Shown here in pieces: positions 53,005-60,945 of a stretch of 64,000 nt of DNA. The notes beneath the pieces are model-generated. The model ran no database searches, was not told the origin of the DNA, and saw only the letters and a list, made by a program, of their open reading frames with translations. Location of the stretch: the NCBI RefSeq assembly GCF_003001955.1, contig NZ_PVNH01000009.1:186001-250000 (forward strand), in the 5' to 3' direction. The DNA comes from Prauserella shujinwangii. GTDB taxonomy: Bacteria > Actinomycetota > Actinomycetes > Mycobacteriales > Pseudonocardiaceae. How positions within the stretch are numbered: position 1 is the stretch's first letter; each line of letters begins with the position of its first letter. Made by a program: the position numbers and the translations under genes.

Positions 53005-53442
53005 GTGATGGCGAGCAACGAGCGAGCGTGGCGCATCGGGGCCCGGGCGGTGCTCGGGATCGCCGGTGTCATCACGCTGCTCTGCGTGCTGCTCGTGTTC
53101 GGGGCGATCCGCAACGACAACGCCATCGAGAGCAACCTCGGCACCGCCACCGCCCAGGTCGAGCAGGTGAACTTCGACCGGACCATCATCCGGTTCGAGA
53201 CGCCCGACGGGGTGGCGCACAACCCGCGCAACGGGGTGCTCTACCCGCGGGGCCTGCTCGAAGGGCAGCTGGTCCGGATCGAGTACGACACCACCGACCC
53301 GGACCTCGCGCGGGTCGCGGGCCGCACGTGGCTGCTCACCCTGCTGCCGGTCGGCACCACGATCGCGCTCACGTGGCTGGTGGCGGGCCCGGTGCTGTGG
53401 TGGATCCGTTCGCGGCTGCGGGTGCCGATCCTCCGCTCCTGA
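53005..53442 (+). CDS. DUF3592-like membrane protein
   Basis: A 145-aa protein with two membrane segments (about 16-36 and 112-135) and an extracytoplasmic beta-rich domain between (TIIRFETPDGVAHNP, VRIEYDTTDPDLARVAG), the DUF3592 pattern. TATGCT (52993-52998) ends 6 nt before the GTG at 53005, supporting this start over ATG 53008. Its last 74 bp overlap the convergent inositol-phosphatase-family gene. A membrane protein occupies this place in M. tuberculosis too (Rv0556). Function unknown. Confidence 0.75.
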   Translation: MMASNERAWRIGARAVLGIAGVITLLCVLLVFGAIRNDNAIESNLGTATAQVEQVNFDRTIIRFETPDGVAHNPRNGVLYPRGLLEGQLVRIEYDTTDPDLARVAGRTWLLTLLPVGTTIALTWLVAGPVLWWIRSRLRVPILRS

Positions 53443-54256
53443 GCCACCAGGCCAGCACCTCCTCCGCCACCTCGGGCGCCGCGACGAGCAGGCCGTCGGG
53501 CGGGAGGGTGGTGCCCTCGCCGTGCCGGTCGAGCACCACGGCACCGGCCTCCACGGCGAGCGCGACCGCTCCGGCCACGTCCCACTCGTGGTAGCTGTGC
53601 AGCACCGCGGCCGCCGCGTGGCCCAGCGCCACCTGCGCGACCGACAGCGCGGCCGAGCCCAGCACCCGGACGCCCGCGTGCGCGGCCGCGGCCTGCTCGA
53701 TGAACCCGCCGAGGCCGGGCCACGGCCCGCCGCGGGTCAGCTCGGTGCACACGATCGCGCCCGCGGTGCCGTGCCTGCCGGGCAGCCGGACCGGTGTGCC
53801 GTTGGCCCGGGCACCCCGGCCTCTGGCGGCGGCGTAGATCTGTCCCCGGTACGGGTCGGCGACCACGCCGACCACCGGGCCCGAGGCGTCCACCAGGGCG
53901 AGGCTGTACGCGCACCACGGCACGCCCGCGACGTAGTTCGCCGTGCCGTCGACGGGGTCCACCACCCACCGGTACTCGGCGGTGTCCGCGCCGGTGTCGG
54001 CGCCGAACTCCTCGCCGACCACCGGCATCCCGGGGAACTCGGCGGTCAGCACGCGGCGGGTGTGCCGCTCCAGGGTGCGATCGGTGTCGGTGACCCAGTC
54101 GAACGGCGACTCCTTGGTGTCGGGGTGCGCGCCGCGGCCCGCGGTCGCCGTGATCACGTCGGTCGCGTCGTTGGCGAGCCTGCCCGCCACCTCGAGCGCC
54201 TTGGACAGCAGGCCGGGCTCGACGGGAAGCCAGGTGCGAGAGGACAGGAGGGTCAT
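53369..54256 (-). CDS. inositol monophosphatase family protein
   Basis: A Mg-dependent phosphatase of the IMPase/FBPase fold, 295 aa. Motif A is in VVGEEFGAD, motif B is WVVDPVDGTANYVAG, and motif C is EWDVAGAVALAVEAGAVV. It may act on inositol phosphates for phosphatidylinositol or mycothiol, which fits the window, or on histidinol phosphate or other sugars. The last ~24 residues (Ser/Ala/Pro-rich) lie antisense to the DUF3592 gene and are probably dispensable. Start 54256 is the first conserved ATG. Confidence 0.85.
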   Translation of the reverse strand: MTLLSSRTWLPVEPGLLSKALEVAGRLANDATDVITATAGRGAHPDTKESPFDWVTDTDRTLERHTRRVLTAEFPGMPVVGEEFGADTGADTAEYRWVVDPVDGTANYVAGVPWCAYSLALVDASGPVVGVVADPYRGQIYAAARGRGARANGTPVRLPGRHGTAGAIVCTELTRGGPWPGLGGFIEQAAAAHAGVRVLGSAALSVAQVALGHAAAAVLHSYHEWDVAGAVALAVEAGAVVLDRHGEGTTLPPDGLLVAAPEVAEEVLAWWLRSGGSAPAAANGSTTAPGPPPAT

Positions 54257-54433
54257 GCCGGTCTAGCATGGCCACGCCGAGTGACCGGAATGCGACATCG
54301 AGGTGACGCCCGGTCCGCCATTGCCCGACGATCGGCGAGAGCCCGTACGTAGGCGAAGTGTTTCGGTAGCGTTGACCCGCCGGTCACGCGACTGTGGTCC
54401 GGATGGCCCAGCTCGGCTGCGACAGTTCTCGCT

Positions 54434-55552
54434 GTGCGAGTCGCGATTGTCACCGAGAGCTTCCTTCCGCAGGTGAACGGCGTGACCAACTCCGTGCTGC
54501 GGGTCGTGGAGCACCTGCGGGAACGGGCGCACGACGTGCTGGTGGTCGCGCCCGGCCCCGGTCCCGGCGAGTACCGGGGCGCCCCGGTGGTGCGCGTGCC
54601 CGCGGTCGGGCTGCCGGTCGTGAACTCGCTGCCGATCGGCGTGCCGACCAGGACCGTGCTCACGGCGCTCGCCGAGTTCCGCCCGGACGTGGTGCACCTG
54701 GCGTCCCCGTTCGTCGTCGGCGCGCGCGGGCTCGCGGCGGCCAGGCGGCTGCGGGTGCCGTCCGTGGCCGTGTACCAGACCGATGTGCCCGGTTTCGCCG
54801 CCGCGTACGGGCTCGGACTCGGCGCCAGGGCCGCCTGGCGCTGGGTCCGCAGGCTGCACTGCAGGGCCGACCGGACGCTCGCCCCGTCCACCCACTCGGT
54901 GCGGGAGCTGCGACTGCACGGCGTGCCGCGGGTGCACCGCTGGGGACGTGGCGTCGACATCGAGCGGTTCCACCCCGCCCACGCCGATCCGGCACTGCGA
55001 GCCGAGCTGGCCCCGAACGGGGAGCTGCTCGTCGGTTTCGTCGGGCGGCTGGCCCCGGAGAAGGAGGTCGAGCGGCTCGTGCCGCTCGACCGGGTGCCCG
55101 GGGTCCGGGTGGTGGTCGTCGGCGACGGTCCCGACCTGCCCGTGCTGCGCGAGCGGATGCCGGGGGCGGTCTTCCTCGGCGCCCGTTACGGCGCCGAGCT
55201 GGCCACCGCGTACGCGAGCCTCGACGTGTTCGCGCACACCGGCCCGCACGAGACGTTCTGCCAGGCCGTGCAGGAGGCGATGGCGTCCGGGCTGCCCGTG
55301 CTCGCCCCGGCCGCGGGCGGGCCGAAGGACCTCGTGCGGCACGGCCGGACCGGCTACCTGCTGCCCGTGGAGCCCACCGCGTTCGAGCGGGAGCTGCTGG
55401 CCCGCGTCGCGGAGCTGCGGCACGACGGCGTGCGCGCCCGGATGGGGGAGCAGGCGAGGCGCGCTGTGCTCGGCCGCACGTGGCCCGCGGTCTGCCAGGA
55501 GCTCGTCGGCCACTACGAGGCCGTGCTGGGTGGGCTGGCCCGTGCCGCGTGA
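54434..55552 (+). CDS. GT4 alpha-mannosyltransferase, MgtA/PimB-like (Rv0557)
   Basis: A cytoplasmic-face GT-B glycosyltransferase of 372 aa. [20 protein letters not shown] at the N-terminus, [13 protein letters not shown], then [12 protein letters not shown] and the EX7E block [20 protein letters not shown] are characteristic of MgtA, which mannosylates glucuronosyl diacylglycerol in M. tuberculosis and Corynebacterium and was first named PimB. The position between the menD region and menG matches Rv0557. GTG 54434. It overlaps the next glycosyltransferase by 11 bp. Confidence 0.87.
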   Translation: MRVAIVTESFLPQVNGVTNSVLRVVEHLRERAHDVLVVAPGPGPGEYRGAPVVRVPAVGLPVVNSLPIGVPTRTVLTALAEFRPDVVHLASPFVVGARGLAAARRLRVPSVAVYQTDVPGFAAAYGLGLGARAAWRWVRRLHCRADRTLAPSTHSVRELRLHGVPRVHRWGRGVDIERFHPAHADPALRAELAPNGELLVGFVGRLAPEKEVERLVPLDRVPGVRVVVVGDGPDLPVLRERMPGAVFLGARYGAELATAYASLDVFAHTGPHETFCQAVQEAMASGLPVLAPAAGGPKDLVRHGRTGYLLPVEPTAFERELLARVAELRHDGVRARMGEQARRAVLGRTWPAVCQELVGHYEAVLGGLARAA

Positions 55553-56660
55553 GCTGCACATCGTCCAGCTGGCGAACTTCTACGGCCCGCGCTCGGGCGG
55601 GCTGCGCACCGCCCTGCACCACCTCGGCGCGGGCTATGTCGCGAGCGGGCACCGGGTGACGCTCGTGGTACCCGGCCCCCGGCAGGCCGAGGAGGTGCTG
55701 CCGACCGGGGTGCGCCGGTGCACGCTGCCCGCGCCCCGGATCCCCGGCACCGGTGGCTACCGGGCGGTCGACCCCTACCGGGTGCGGGCGCTGTTGCGGC
55801 GGCTGCGGCCGGACCGGCTGGAGGTGTCCGACCGGCTGACGCTGCGGGGCATGGGCCGGTGGGCCCGCGAGCACGACGTCCCCAGCCTGGTCATCTCCCA
55901 CGAGCGGCTGGACCGGCTGCTGGAGCAGTTCCTGCTGCCCGCGCCGCTGGCCAGGCGGGTCGCGGACACGGCCAACCGGCGGATGGCGGCGAACTACGAC
56001 TCCGTGGTGTGCACGACGGGCTTCGCCCGCGCCGAGTTCGACCGGATCGGCGTGCCGAACGTGCGGCGGGTCCCGCTGGGGGTGGACCTGCGCACGTTCA
56101 CGCCCGCCGCGCGGGACGACGGCTGGCGGCGCGAGCTGGCGGGCGGCGCCGATGCCCTGCTCGTTCACTGTGGCCGGTTGTCGCCGGAGAAGCACGTGGA
56201 GCGCAGCGTCGACACGATGGCCGCGCTGACGGACGCGGGCGTGCGGGCGCGGCTGGTGGTCGCCGGGGACGGCCCGCGCCGCCGCGCGCTGGAGCGCAGG
56301 GCCCGCGGGCTGCCGGTGACGTTTCTCGGCTTCGTCGCCGAGCGGCACACCGTCGCGCGGCTGCTCGCCAGCGCCGACGTCTCGCTGGCCCCCGGCCCGC
56401 ACGAGACGTTCGGCCTCGCCGCGCTGGAGGCACTGGCCTCGGGCACGCCCGTGGTGGTGTCGGCGTCCTCGGCGCTGCGGGAGATCGTGCGGCCGGGCTG
56501 CGGTGCCGCGGTCGCCGACCACGCGCCTGCCTTCGCCACCGCGGTCACCGGCCTGCTGGACGCGCCGGAGCCCGCGCGCCGCGCGGCCGCCCGCGCGCGG
56601 GCGGAGGAGTTCGCCTGGCCGGTGTCCGTGCGCGGGATGCTGGCCGCGCTGCCCGGCTGA
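55542..56660 (+). CDS. second GT4 glycosyltransferase, PimC-like
   Basis: A 372-aa GT-B enzyme. [21 protein letters not shown] opens the N-terminal domain; the C-terminal domain holds [31 protein letters not shown] and the EX7E block [24 protein letters not shown] 55542 lies inside the end of the first glycosyltransferase gene, so the two are translationally coupled and probably act on the same glycolipid. It is not a simple duplicate: the N-terminal halves differ strongly. Acceptor and sugar are unknown; a mannose is likely by context. Confidence 0.83.
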   Translation: MPRELHIVQLANFYGPRSGGLRTALHHLGAGYVASGHRVTLVVPGPRQAEEVLPTGVRRCTLPAPRIPGTGGYRAVDPYRVRALLRRLRPDRLEVSDRLTLRGMGRWAREHDVPSLVISHERLDRLLEQFLLPAPLARRVADTANRRMAANYDSVVCTTGFARAEFDRIGVPNVRRVPLGVDLRTFTPAARDDGWRRELAGGADALLVHCGRLSPEKHVERSVDTMAALTDAGVRARLVVAGDGPRRRALERRARGLPVTFLGFVAERHTVARLLASADVSLAPGPHETFGLAALEALASGTPVVVSASSALREIVRPGCGAAVADHAPAFATAVTGLLDAPEPARRAAARARAEEFAWPVSVRGMLAALPG

Positions 56661-56662
56661 CG

Positions 56663-56734
56663 CCGTGTCCGCCGTCCGTGCACGCGTGCCCGCGTCGCAC
56701 GACGCGGGCACGTGTACGTGGATCGCGGACACGG
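56663..56734. terminator. nested hairpin between the glycosyltransferase and menG
   Basis: The inner arms 56685-56697 (CGTGCCCGCGTCG) and 56700-56712 are perfectly complementary around 2 nt. The outer arms 56663-56672 (CCGTGTCCGC) and 56725-56734 are also perfect. It starts 2 bp after the stop and ends 9 bp before the menG -10 hexamer. Confidence 0.8.
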
Positions 56735-56743
56735 TGGCGGGGA

Positions 56744-56749
56744 TAGGGT
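56744..56749 (+). promoter_or_regulatory. -10 hexamer of a probable leaderless menG promoter
   Basis: TAGGGT ends 6 nt before the ATG at 56756, right after the nested hairpin that would end the upstream transcript. Confidence 0.48.
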
Positions 56750-56755
56750 CGGGGT

Positions 56756-57472
56756 ATGTCCCGAGCCAGCCTGGACAAGGACCCGCGCGAGGTCGCCGCG
56801 ATGTTCGACGACGTCGCACCCGGCTACGACCGCGCCAACTCCGTCATGACGTTCGGCTTCGACCGGCGCTGGCGCACCACCACGGCGCGGGTGCTCGACG
56901 CCAGAGCCGGTGAGACCGTGCTCGACCTCGCGGCGGGCACGGGGGTGTCCACCCAGGAGTACGCCCGCGGCGGGGCGTACTGCGTGGCGGCGGACTTCTC
57001 GCTCGGCATGCTGCGCAGCGGGAGGCACCGGGGTGTGCCGATGGTCGCGGCCGACGCGCTCCGGCTGCCGTTCGCCGACGAGAGCTTCGACGCCGCGACG
57101 ATCACCTTCGGCATCCGCAACTTCGTGGACACCAAGGCGGCGCTCACCGAGATCGCCAGGGTGGTCAGGCCCGGCGGCAGGCTCGTGATCTGCGAGGTGT
57201 CGACGCCCACGTTCGCGCCGATCCGGTTCGTGTACCGCAAGTTCCTGCTGCGGGCGATGACGTGGCTCGGCCGCCGCTCGTCCAGCAACCCGGAGGCGTA
57301 CGCCTACCTCGCCGAGTCCATGCTCAACTGGCCCGACCAGCGCAAGCTCGGCGAGCTCATCGCCGCCTCGGGCTGGCACAACGTCGAGTGGCTCAACCTC
57401 ACGTTCGGCGTCGTCGCCATCCACCGGGCACGGCGGGCGCCCGCCCGGCACCCGACCACCACCCCCCATTGA
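56756..57472 (+). CDS. menG: demethylmenaquinone methyltransferase
   Basis: MenG (UbiE family) C-methylates demethylmenaquinone with SAM, the last ring step. 238 aa. The family signatures are MFDDVAPGYDRANSVMTFGF, the SAM motif VLDLAAGTGVSTQEYA, and the ITFGIRNFVDTKAAL block. RPGGRLVICEVS follows. A short Pro/His-rich tail (ARHPTTTPH) is non-conserved. A nearby gene for a reductase of the menaquinone side chain follows after 37 bp. Confidence 0.95.
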   Translation: MSRASLDKDPREVAAMFDDVAPGYDRANSVMTFGFDRRWRTTTARVLDARAGETVLDLAAGTGVSTQEYARGGAYCVAADFSLGMLRSGRHRGVPMVAADALRLPFADESFDAATITFGIRNFVDTKAALTEIARVVRPGGRLVICEVSTPTFAPIRFVYRKFLLRAMTWLGRRSSSNPEAYAYLAESMLNWPDQRKLGELIAASGWHNVEWLNLTFGVVAIHRARRAPARHPTTTPH

Positions 57473-57509
57473 GGCGCTCCGCGCCGCCGTGCCCCATAGA
57501 CTCGGCCCC

Positions 57510-58784
57510 ATGACGCAGGATGCCGAGGTCATCGTCGTAGGCGCAGGGCCGGCGGGCTCGACCGTCGCCACGTATCTCGCCAGGGCGGGCGTGGACGTGC
57601 TGCTGCTGGAGAAGACCACGTTCCCCCGGGACAAGGTCTGCGGCGACGGCCTCACCCCGCGTGGTGTCAAGCAGCTCATCGACCTCGGCATCGACACCAG
57701 CCAGGAGGCGGGCTGGGTGCACAGCAGGGGGCTGCGCATCCTCACCGGCGAGCTGACGCTGGAGCTGGACTGGCCGGATCTGGCCAGCTACCCGCCGTAC
57801 GGTGTGGCGCGCACCCGGCACGACTTCGACGACCTGCTGGCGCGGACCGCGGTGAAGGCGGGCGCGCGGCTGCGGGAGCGCACCACGGTCACCGGCGCGA
57901 TCACCGACGAGCGCACGGGCCGGGTGGTCGGCGTCGAGGCGAAGGCCGGGGAGGACCGCCGCCCGGTCAGCTACCGGGCCCCGCTGGTGCTGGCGTGCGA
58001 CGGGGTGTCCGCGCGGCTGGCCCTCTCCGTCGGCATCGAGAAGGACGACCGGCGGCCGATGGGGGTCGCGGTGCGCCGGTACTACCGGAGCCCGCGGCAC
58101 GCCGAGCCGTACATCGAGGGCCACCTGGAGCTGTGGGACCGCAGCGACCCGGCGCGGCCCCGGCTGCTGCCCGGCTACGGCTGGGCCTTCCCGCTCGGGG
58201 ACGGCACGGTGAACGTCGGGCTCGGCATCCTGTCCACGTCCAAGGCGTTCCGCAACACCGACTACCGGGCGTTGCTGCGGTCGTGGCTCGACTCGACGCC
58301 GGAGGAGTGGGGTTACCGCGAGGACAACGCCGTGGGCCGGATCGGGGGCGCGGGCCTGCCGATGGGTTTCAACCGCACTCCGCACTACCGCGACGGCCTG
58401 CTGCTGCTCGGCGACGCGGGCGGCATGGTGAGCCCGTTCAACGGCGAGGGCATCTCCGCGGCCATGGAGTCGGCGCAGCTCGCGGCCGAGCACGTCGTCC
58501 AGGCGCTGGCCCGCCCCGAGGGGCCGTCCCGTGAACGCGTGCTGCGCGGGTATCCGGTGGCGCTCGGTGAGCTGATGGGCGGCTACTACCGGCTGGGCAA
58601 CCTGTTCGCCAAGGCGATCGGCAAGCCGTCGGTGATGCGGGCGGCGACCAGGTACGGGCTGCGGGTCAATCCGCTCATCCCGCTCGTCTACAAGGGCCTC
58701 TCCGGGTGCTACGACGCCAAGGGTGGCGACTTCGTCGACCGCCTCATCTCGGCCGCCTCGCGCCTCACCCCCAGCCCCCGCTGA
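57510..58784 (+). CDS. menJ: geranylgeranyl reductase family protein, MenJ-like menaquinone reductase
   Basis: A flavoprotein of 424 aa. The FAD motif is VIVVGAGPAGSTVATYLARAG, followed by the GGR motif PRDKVCGDGLTPRGV and the second FAD block LLLGDAGGMVSPFNGEGIS. In M. tuberculosis the homologue Rv0561c (MenJ) saturates one isoprene bond of menaquinone. TAGACT (57497-57502) ends 7 nt before ATG 57510, suggesting a leaderless start. An upstream in-frame TTG/CTG would add 7 residues only. Adjacent to menG, so MenJ function is more likely than chlorophyll-type or archaeal-lipid reduction. Confidence 0.88.
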   Translation: MTQDAEVIVVGAGPAGSTVATYLARAGVDVLLLEKTTFPRDKVCGDGLTPRGVKQLIDLGIDTSQEAGWVHSRGLRILTGELTLELDWPDLASYPPYGVARTRHDFDDLLARTAVKAGARLRERTTVTGAITDERTGRVVGVEAKAGEDRRPVSYRAPLVLACDGVSARLALSVGIEKDDRRPMGVAVRRYYRSPRHAEPYIEGHLELWDRSDPARPRLLPGYGWAFPLGDGTVNVGLGILSTSKAFRNTDYRALLRSWLDSTPEEWGYREDNAVGRIGGAGLPMGFNRTPHYRDGLLLLGDAGGMVSPFNGEGISAAMESAQLAAEHVVQALARPEGPSRERVLRGYPVALGELMGGYYRLGNLFAKAIGKPSVMRAATRYGLRVNPLIPLVYKGLSGCYDAKGGDFVDRLISAASRLTPSPR

Positions 58785-58964
58785 CCGGGCGTCCCCTGCC
58801 GAGCCCCGGCTCCCGGGCCCACGTGGGAAAACTCACAGGACGGGCGTACTCCAGCGGGCCGGGCTCTCCGGATGTCCCTTTTGTGCTGGTCCCGGGCCCG
58901 CGTGCGGGGTCGCGGACAGGTCGCTGGCCTGCGCAGTGAGGCGACCCTTATATCGCAGGGGCTA

Positions 58965-58994
58965 GCGACAAGGCTGTGACCCGCGTCCTACACT
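58965..58994 (+). promoter_or_regulatory. candidate nuo operon promoter
   Basis: GCGACA (58965-58970), an 18-bp spacer and TACACT (58989-58994) predict a transcription start near 59001, immediately ahead of the first Rex operator. Confidence 0.45.
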
Positions 58995-59005
58995 GACGCC
59001 ATGCT

Positions 59006-59023
59006 TTGTGAACGCGTTCACAA
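59006..59023. promoter_or_regulatory. Rex operator 1 upstream of nuoA
   Basis: TTGTGAACGCGTTCACAA is a perfect 18-bp palindrome and an exact match to the Rex operator form TTGTGAAnnnnTTCACAA. It sits just downstream of the candidate -10. Confidence 0.88.
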
Positions 59024-59037
59024 CGTCGTCGACAAGC

Positions 59038-59055
59038 TTGTGAAGCTTTTCACAA
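59038..59055. promoter_or_regulatory. Rex operator 2 upstream of nuoA
   Basis: TTGTGAAGCTTTTCACAA keeps both 7-bp half sites of operator 1. The centre-to-centre distance is 32 bp, about three helical turns, so two Rex dimers would lie on the same DNA face. Confidence 0.86.
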
Positions 59056-59192
59056 GCGACCGAAGTGGTTGAGTACCCGCGGTAAGGCTGCCCTAACCCT
59101 CGGACGTGTGATCCAGGTCCCTTAGGGTGCGCCCCAGGTAGTTGCAACAGACCACGTGCACAACGCAGCGGCGCGGAAAGGATGGGTGCCCA

Positions 59193-59615
59193 GTGTTGCT
59201 GTCGCAGGCCACGGGAGGGGCGGCGCTGGCGCAGGAAGGCGCGGGACCCGGGCTGGACATGTACCTGCCGTTGGTGATCCTGTTCGCGCTCGCGCTGGGT
59301 TTCGCGCTCTTCTCCGTCCTGCTCGGCCCGCTCGTCGGTCCCAGCAGGTTCAACAAGGCGAAGCTCTCCGCCTACGAGTGCGGTATCGAGCCCTCCCCGC
59401 AGCCGGTGGTGGGCGGTGGCCGGATGCCGGTCGCCTACTACGTCACCGCGATGCTGTTCATCCTGTTCGACATCGAGATGGTGTTCCTCTTTCCGTACGC
59501 CGTCTCGGCCGACGCGCTCGGGTTGTGGGGCGTCGCCGCCATCACCCTGTTCATCGCCACGTTCTTCATCGCCGACATCTACGTGTGGCGGCGCGGCGGC
59601 CTGGATTGGAACTAG
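59193..59615 (+). CDS. nuoA: NADH-quinone oxidoreductase subunit A
   Basis: NuoA is a small membrane subunit of complex I at the junction with the peripheral arm. 140 aa with three membrane segments (about 24-46, 80-100, 106-128). The conserved loop is KLSAYECGIEP, followed by YYVTAMLFILFDIEMVFLFP. GTG 59193 follows AAAGGA. It begins the nuo operon behind two Rex operators. Confidence 0.95.
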   Translation: MLLSQATGGAALAQEGAGPGLDMYLPLVILFALALGFALFSVLLGPLVGPSRFNKAKLSAYECGIEPSPQPVVGGGRMPVAYYVTAMLFILFDIEMVFLFPYAVSADALGLWGVAAITLFIATFFIADIYVWRRGGLDWN

Positions 59616-59618
59616 CTC

Positions 59619-60167
59619 ATGGGTCTGGAAGAGAAACTCCCCAACGGGATCCTGCTGGCCAGCCTCGAAGGGCTGGTGAACTGGGCACGGAAGAACTCGC
59701 TGTGGCCGGCGACCTTCGGGCTCGCCTGCTGCGCGATCGAGATGATGACCACCGGCGGCTCCCGTTACGACATCGCGCGGTTCGGCATGGAGCGGTTCAG
59801 CGCCACCCCGCGCCAGGCGGACCTGATGATCGTCGCGGGCCGCGTGACCCAGAAGATGGCGCCGGTCCTGCGCCAGATCTACGACCAGATGGCCGAGCCG
59901 CGCTGGGTGCTCGCCATGGGCGTGTGCGCCTCCTCCGGCGGGATGTTCAACAACTACGCCGTCGTGCAGGGCGTCGACCACATCGTGCCGGTCGACATGT
60001 ACCTGCCCGGCTGCCCGCCGAGGCCGGAGATGCTGCTCGACGCGATCCTCAAGCTGCACGCGAAGATCCAGGACGAGCCGCTGGGACCGCGCCGCGCCGC
60101 GTTGCGCGCCGCCAGCGGCGAGCGCACCGAGATCGTCCCGTCGTCCATCAAGTACGCGAAGAAGTAG
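59619..60167 (+). CDS. nuoB: NADH-quinone oxidoreductase subunit B
   Basis: NuoB carries the terminal N2 [4Fe-4S] cluster that reduces menaquinone. The tandem cysteines are in [11 protein letters not shown], with further ligands in [10 protein letters not shown] and LPGCPPRPE. 182 aa; begins 3 bp after nuoA. All four cluster ligands are present. Confidence 0.97.
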   Translation: MGLEEKLPNGILLASLEGLVNWARKNSLWPATFGLACCAIEMMTTGGSRYDIARFGMERFSATPRQADLMIVAGRVTQKMAPVLRQIYDQMAEPRWVLAMGVCASSGGMFNNYAVVQGVDHIVPVDMYLPGCPPRPEMLLDAILKLHAKIQDEPLGPRRAALRAASGERTEIVPSSIKYAKK

Positions 60168-60174
60168 GTCGCCG

Positions 60175-60945
60175 ATGCCTGAGCACGACCCAGAGAAGCC
60201 GGTACCCGGCGACGAGCAGTCCAGCGCCGACCGGGCCGAGGCCGGGCTGGAGCCGCGCGGCTCCGAACCCGCGCGGCCGGTGGAGCCGGTCGTCGCGGGC
60301 CGGGAGCGCCGGGGCATGTTCGGCGTGCACGGCACCGGCGACACCTCCGGCTACGGTGGCCTGCGCCTGCCCGCCTACACACCGCCGCCCGCCGAGCGGC
60401 CCTACGGTGGCTGGTTCGACGAGTTCGCCGACGAGTTCTTCGCCGCGCTGGCCGACAACGGAATCCCCGCCGAGGCGGTCCAGCAGGTGACGGTCGACCG
60501 CGACGAGATCACCTTCTACGTGGCCCGCGAGCACCTGGTCGCGATCTGCCGCACCCTGCGCGACGACGCGGGGCTGCGCTTCGAGCTGTGCAGCTCGGTG
60601 TCCGGTGTGGACTACGGCGAGGGCGTGCCGCAGCGGCTGCACTCGGTCTACCACCTGACGTCGATGACCTACCGGCGCCGCATCCGGCTCGAGGTCACGC
60701 TCGAAGTCGATGACCCACACGTGCCGTCCATCGTGGACGTCTACCCGACGGCGGACTGGCACGAGCGTGAGGCGTACGACATGTTCGGGATCGTCTACGA
60801 CGGTCACCCCGCGCTGACCCGCATCCTCATGCCGGACGACTGGGACGGCTTCCCCCAGCGCAAGGACTACCCGCTCGGCGGGATCCCGGTGGAGTACAAG
60901 GGCGCGGAGATCCCGCCGCCCGATCAGCGGAGGTCTTACTCATGA
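60175..60945 (+). CDS. nuoC: NADH-quinone oxidoreductase subunit C
   Basis: NuoC is a peripheral-arm subunit near the quinone site. At 256 aa it has an acidic, Pro-rich actinobacterial N-terminal extension (about 1-80) before the 30-kDa subunit domain. The signature is [20 protein letters not shown], followed by [17 protein letters not shown]. Not fused to nuoD; the stop overlaps the nuoD ATG by 4 bp. Confidence 0.95.
   Translation: MPEHDPEKPVPGDEQSSADRAEAGLEPRGSEPARPVEPVVAGRERRGMFGVHGTGDTSGYGGLRLPAYTPPPAERPYGGWFDEFADEFFAALADNGIPAEAVQQVTVDRDEITFYVAREHLVAICRTLRDDAGLRFELCSSVSGVDYGEGVPQRLHSVYHLTSMTYRRRIRLEVTLEVDDPHVPSIVDVYPTADWHEREAYDMFGIVYDGHPALTRILMPDDWDGFPQRKDYPLGGIPVEYKGAEIPPPDQRRSYS

Larger units (their letters stand above)
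58785..59192. other. 408-bp control region upstream of nuoA
   Basis: No gene is visible. The left part (58785-58930) is GC-rich and may terminate menJ transcripts. From 58960 on it contains a candidate promoter, two Rex operators and a second -10-like TAGGGT (59123-59128), leaving a 5' leader of up to about 190 nt before nuoA. Confidence 0.7.
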
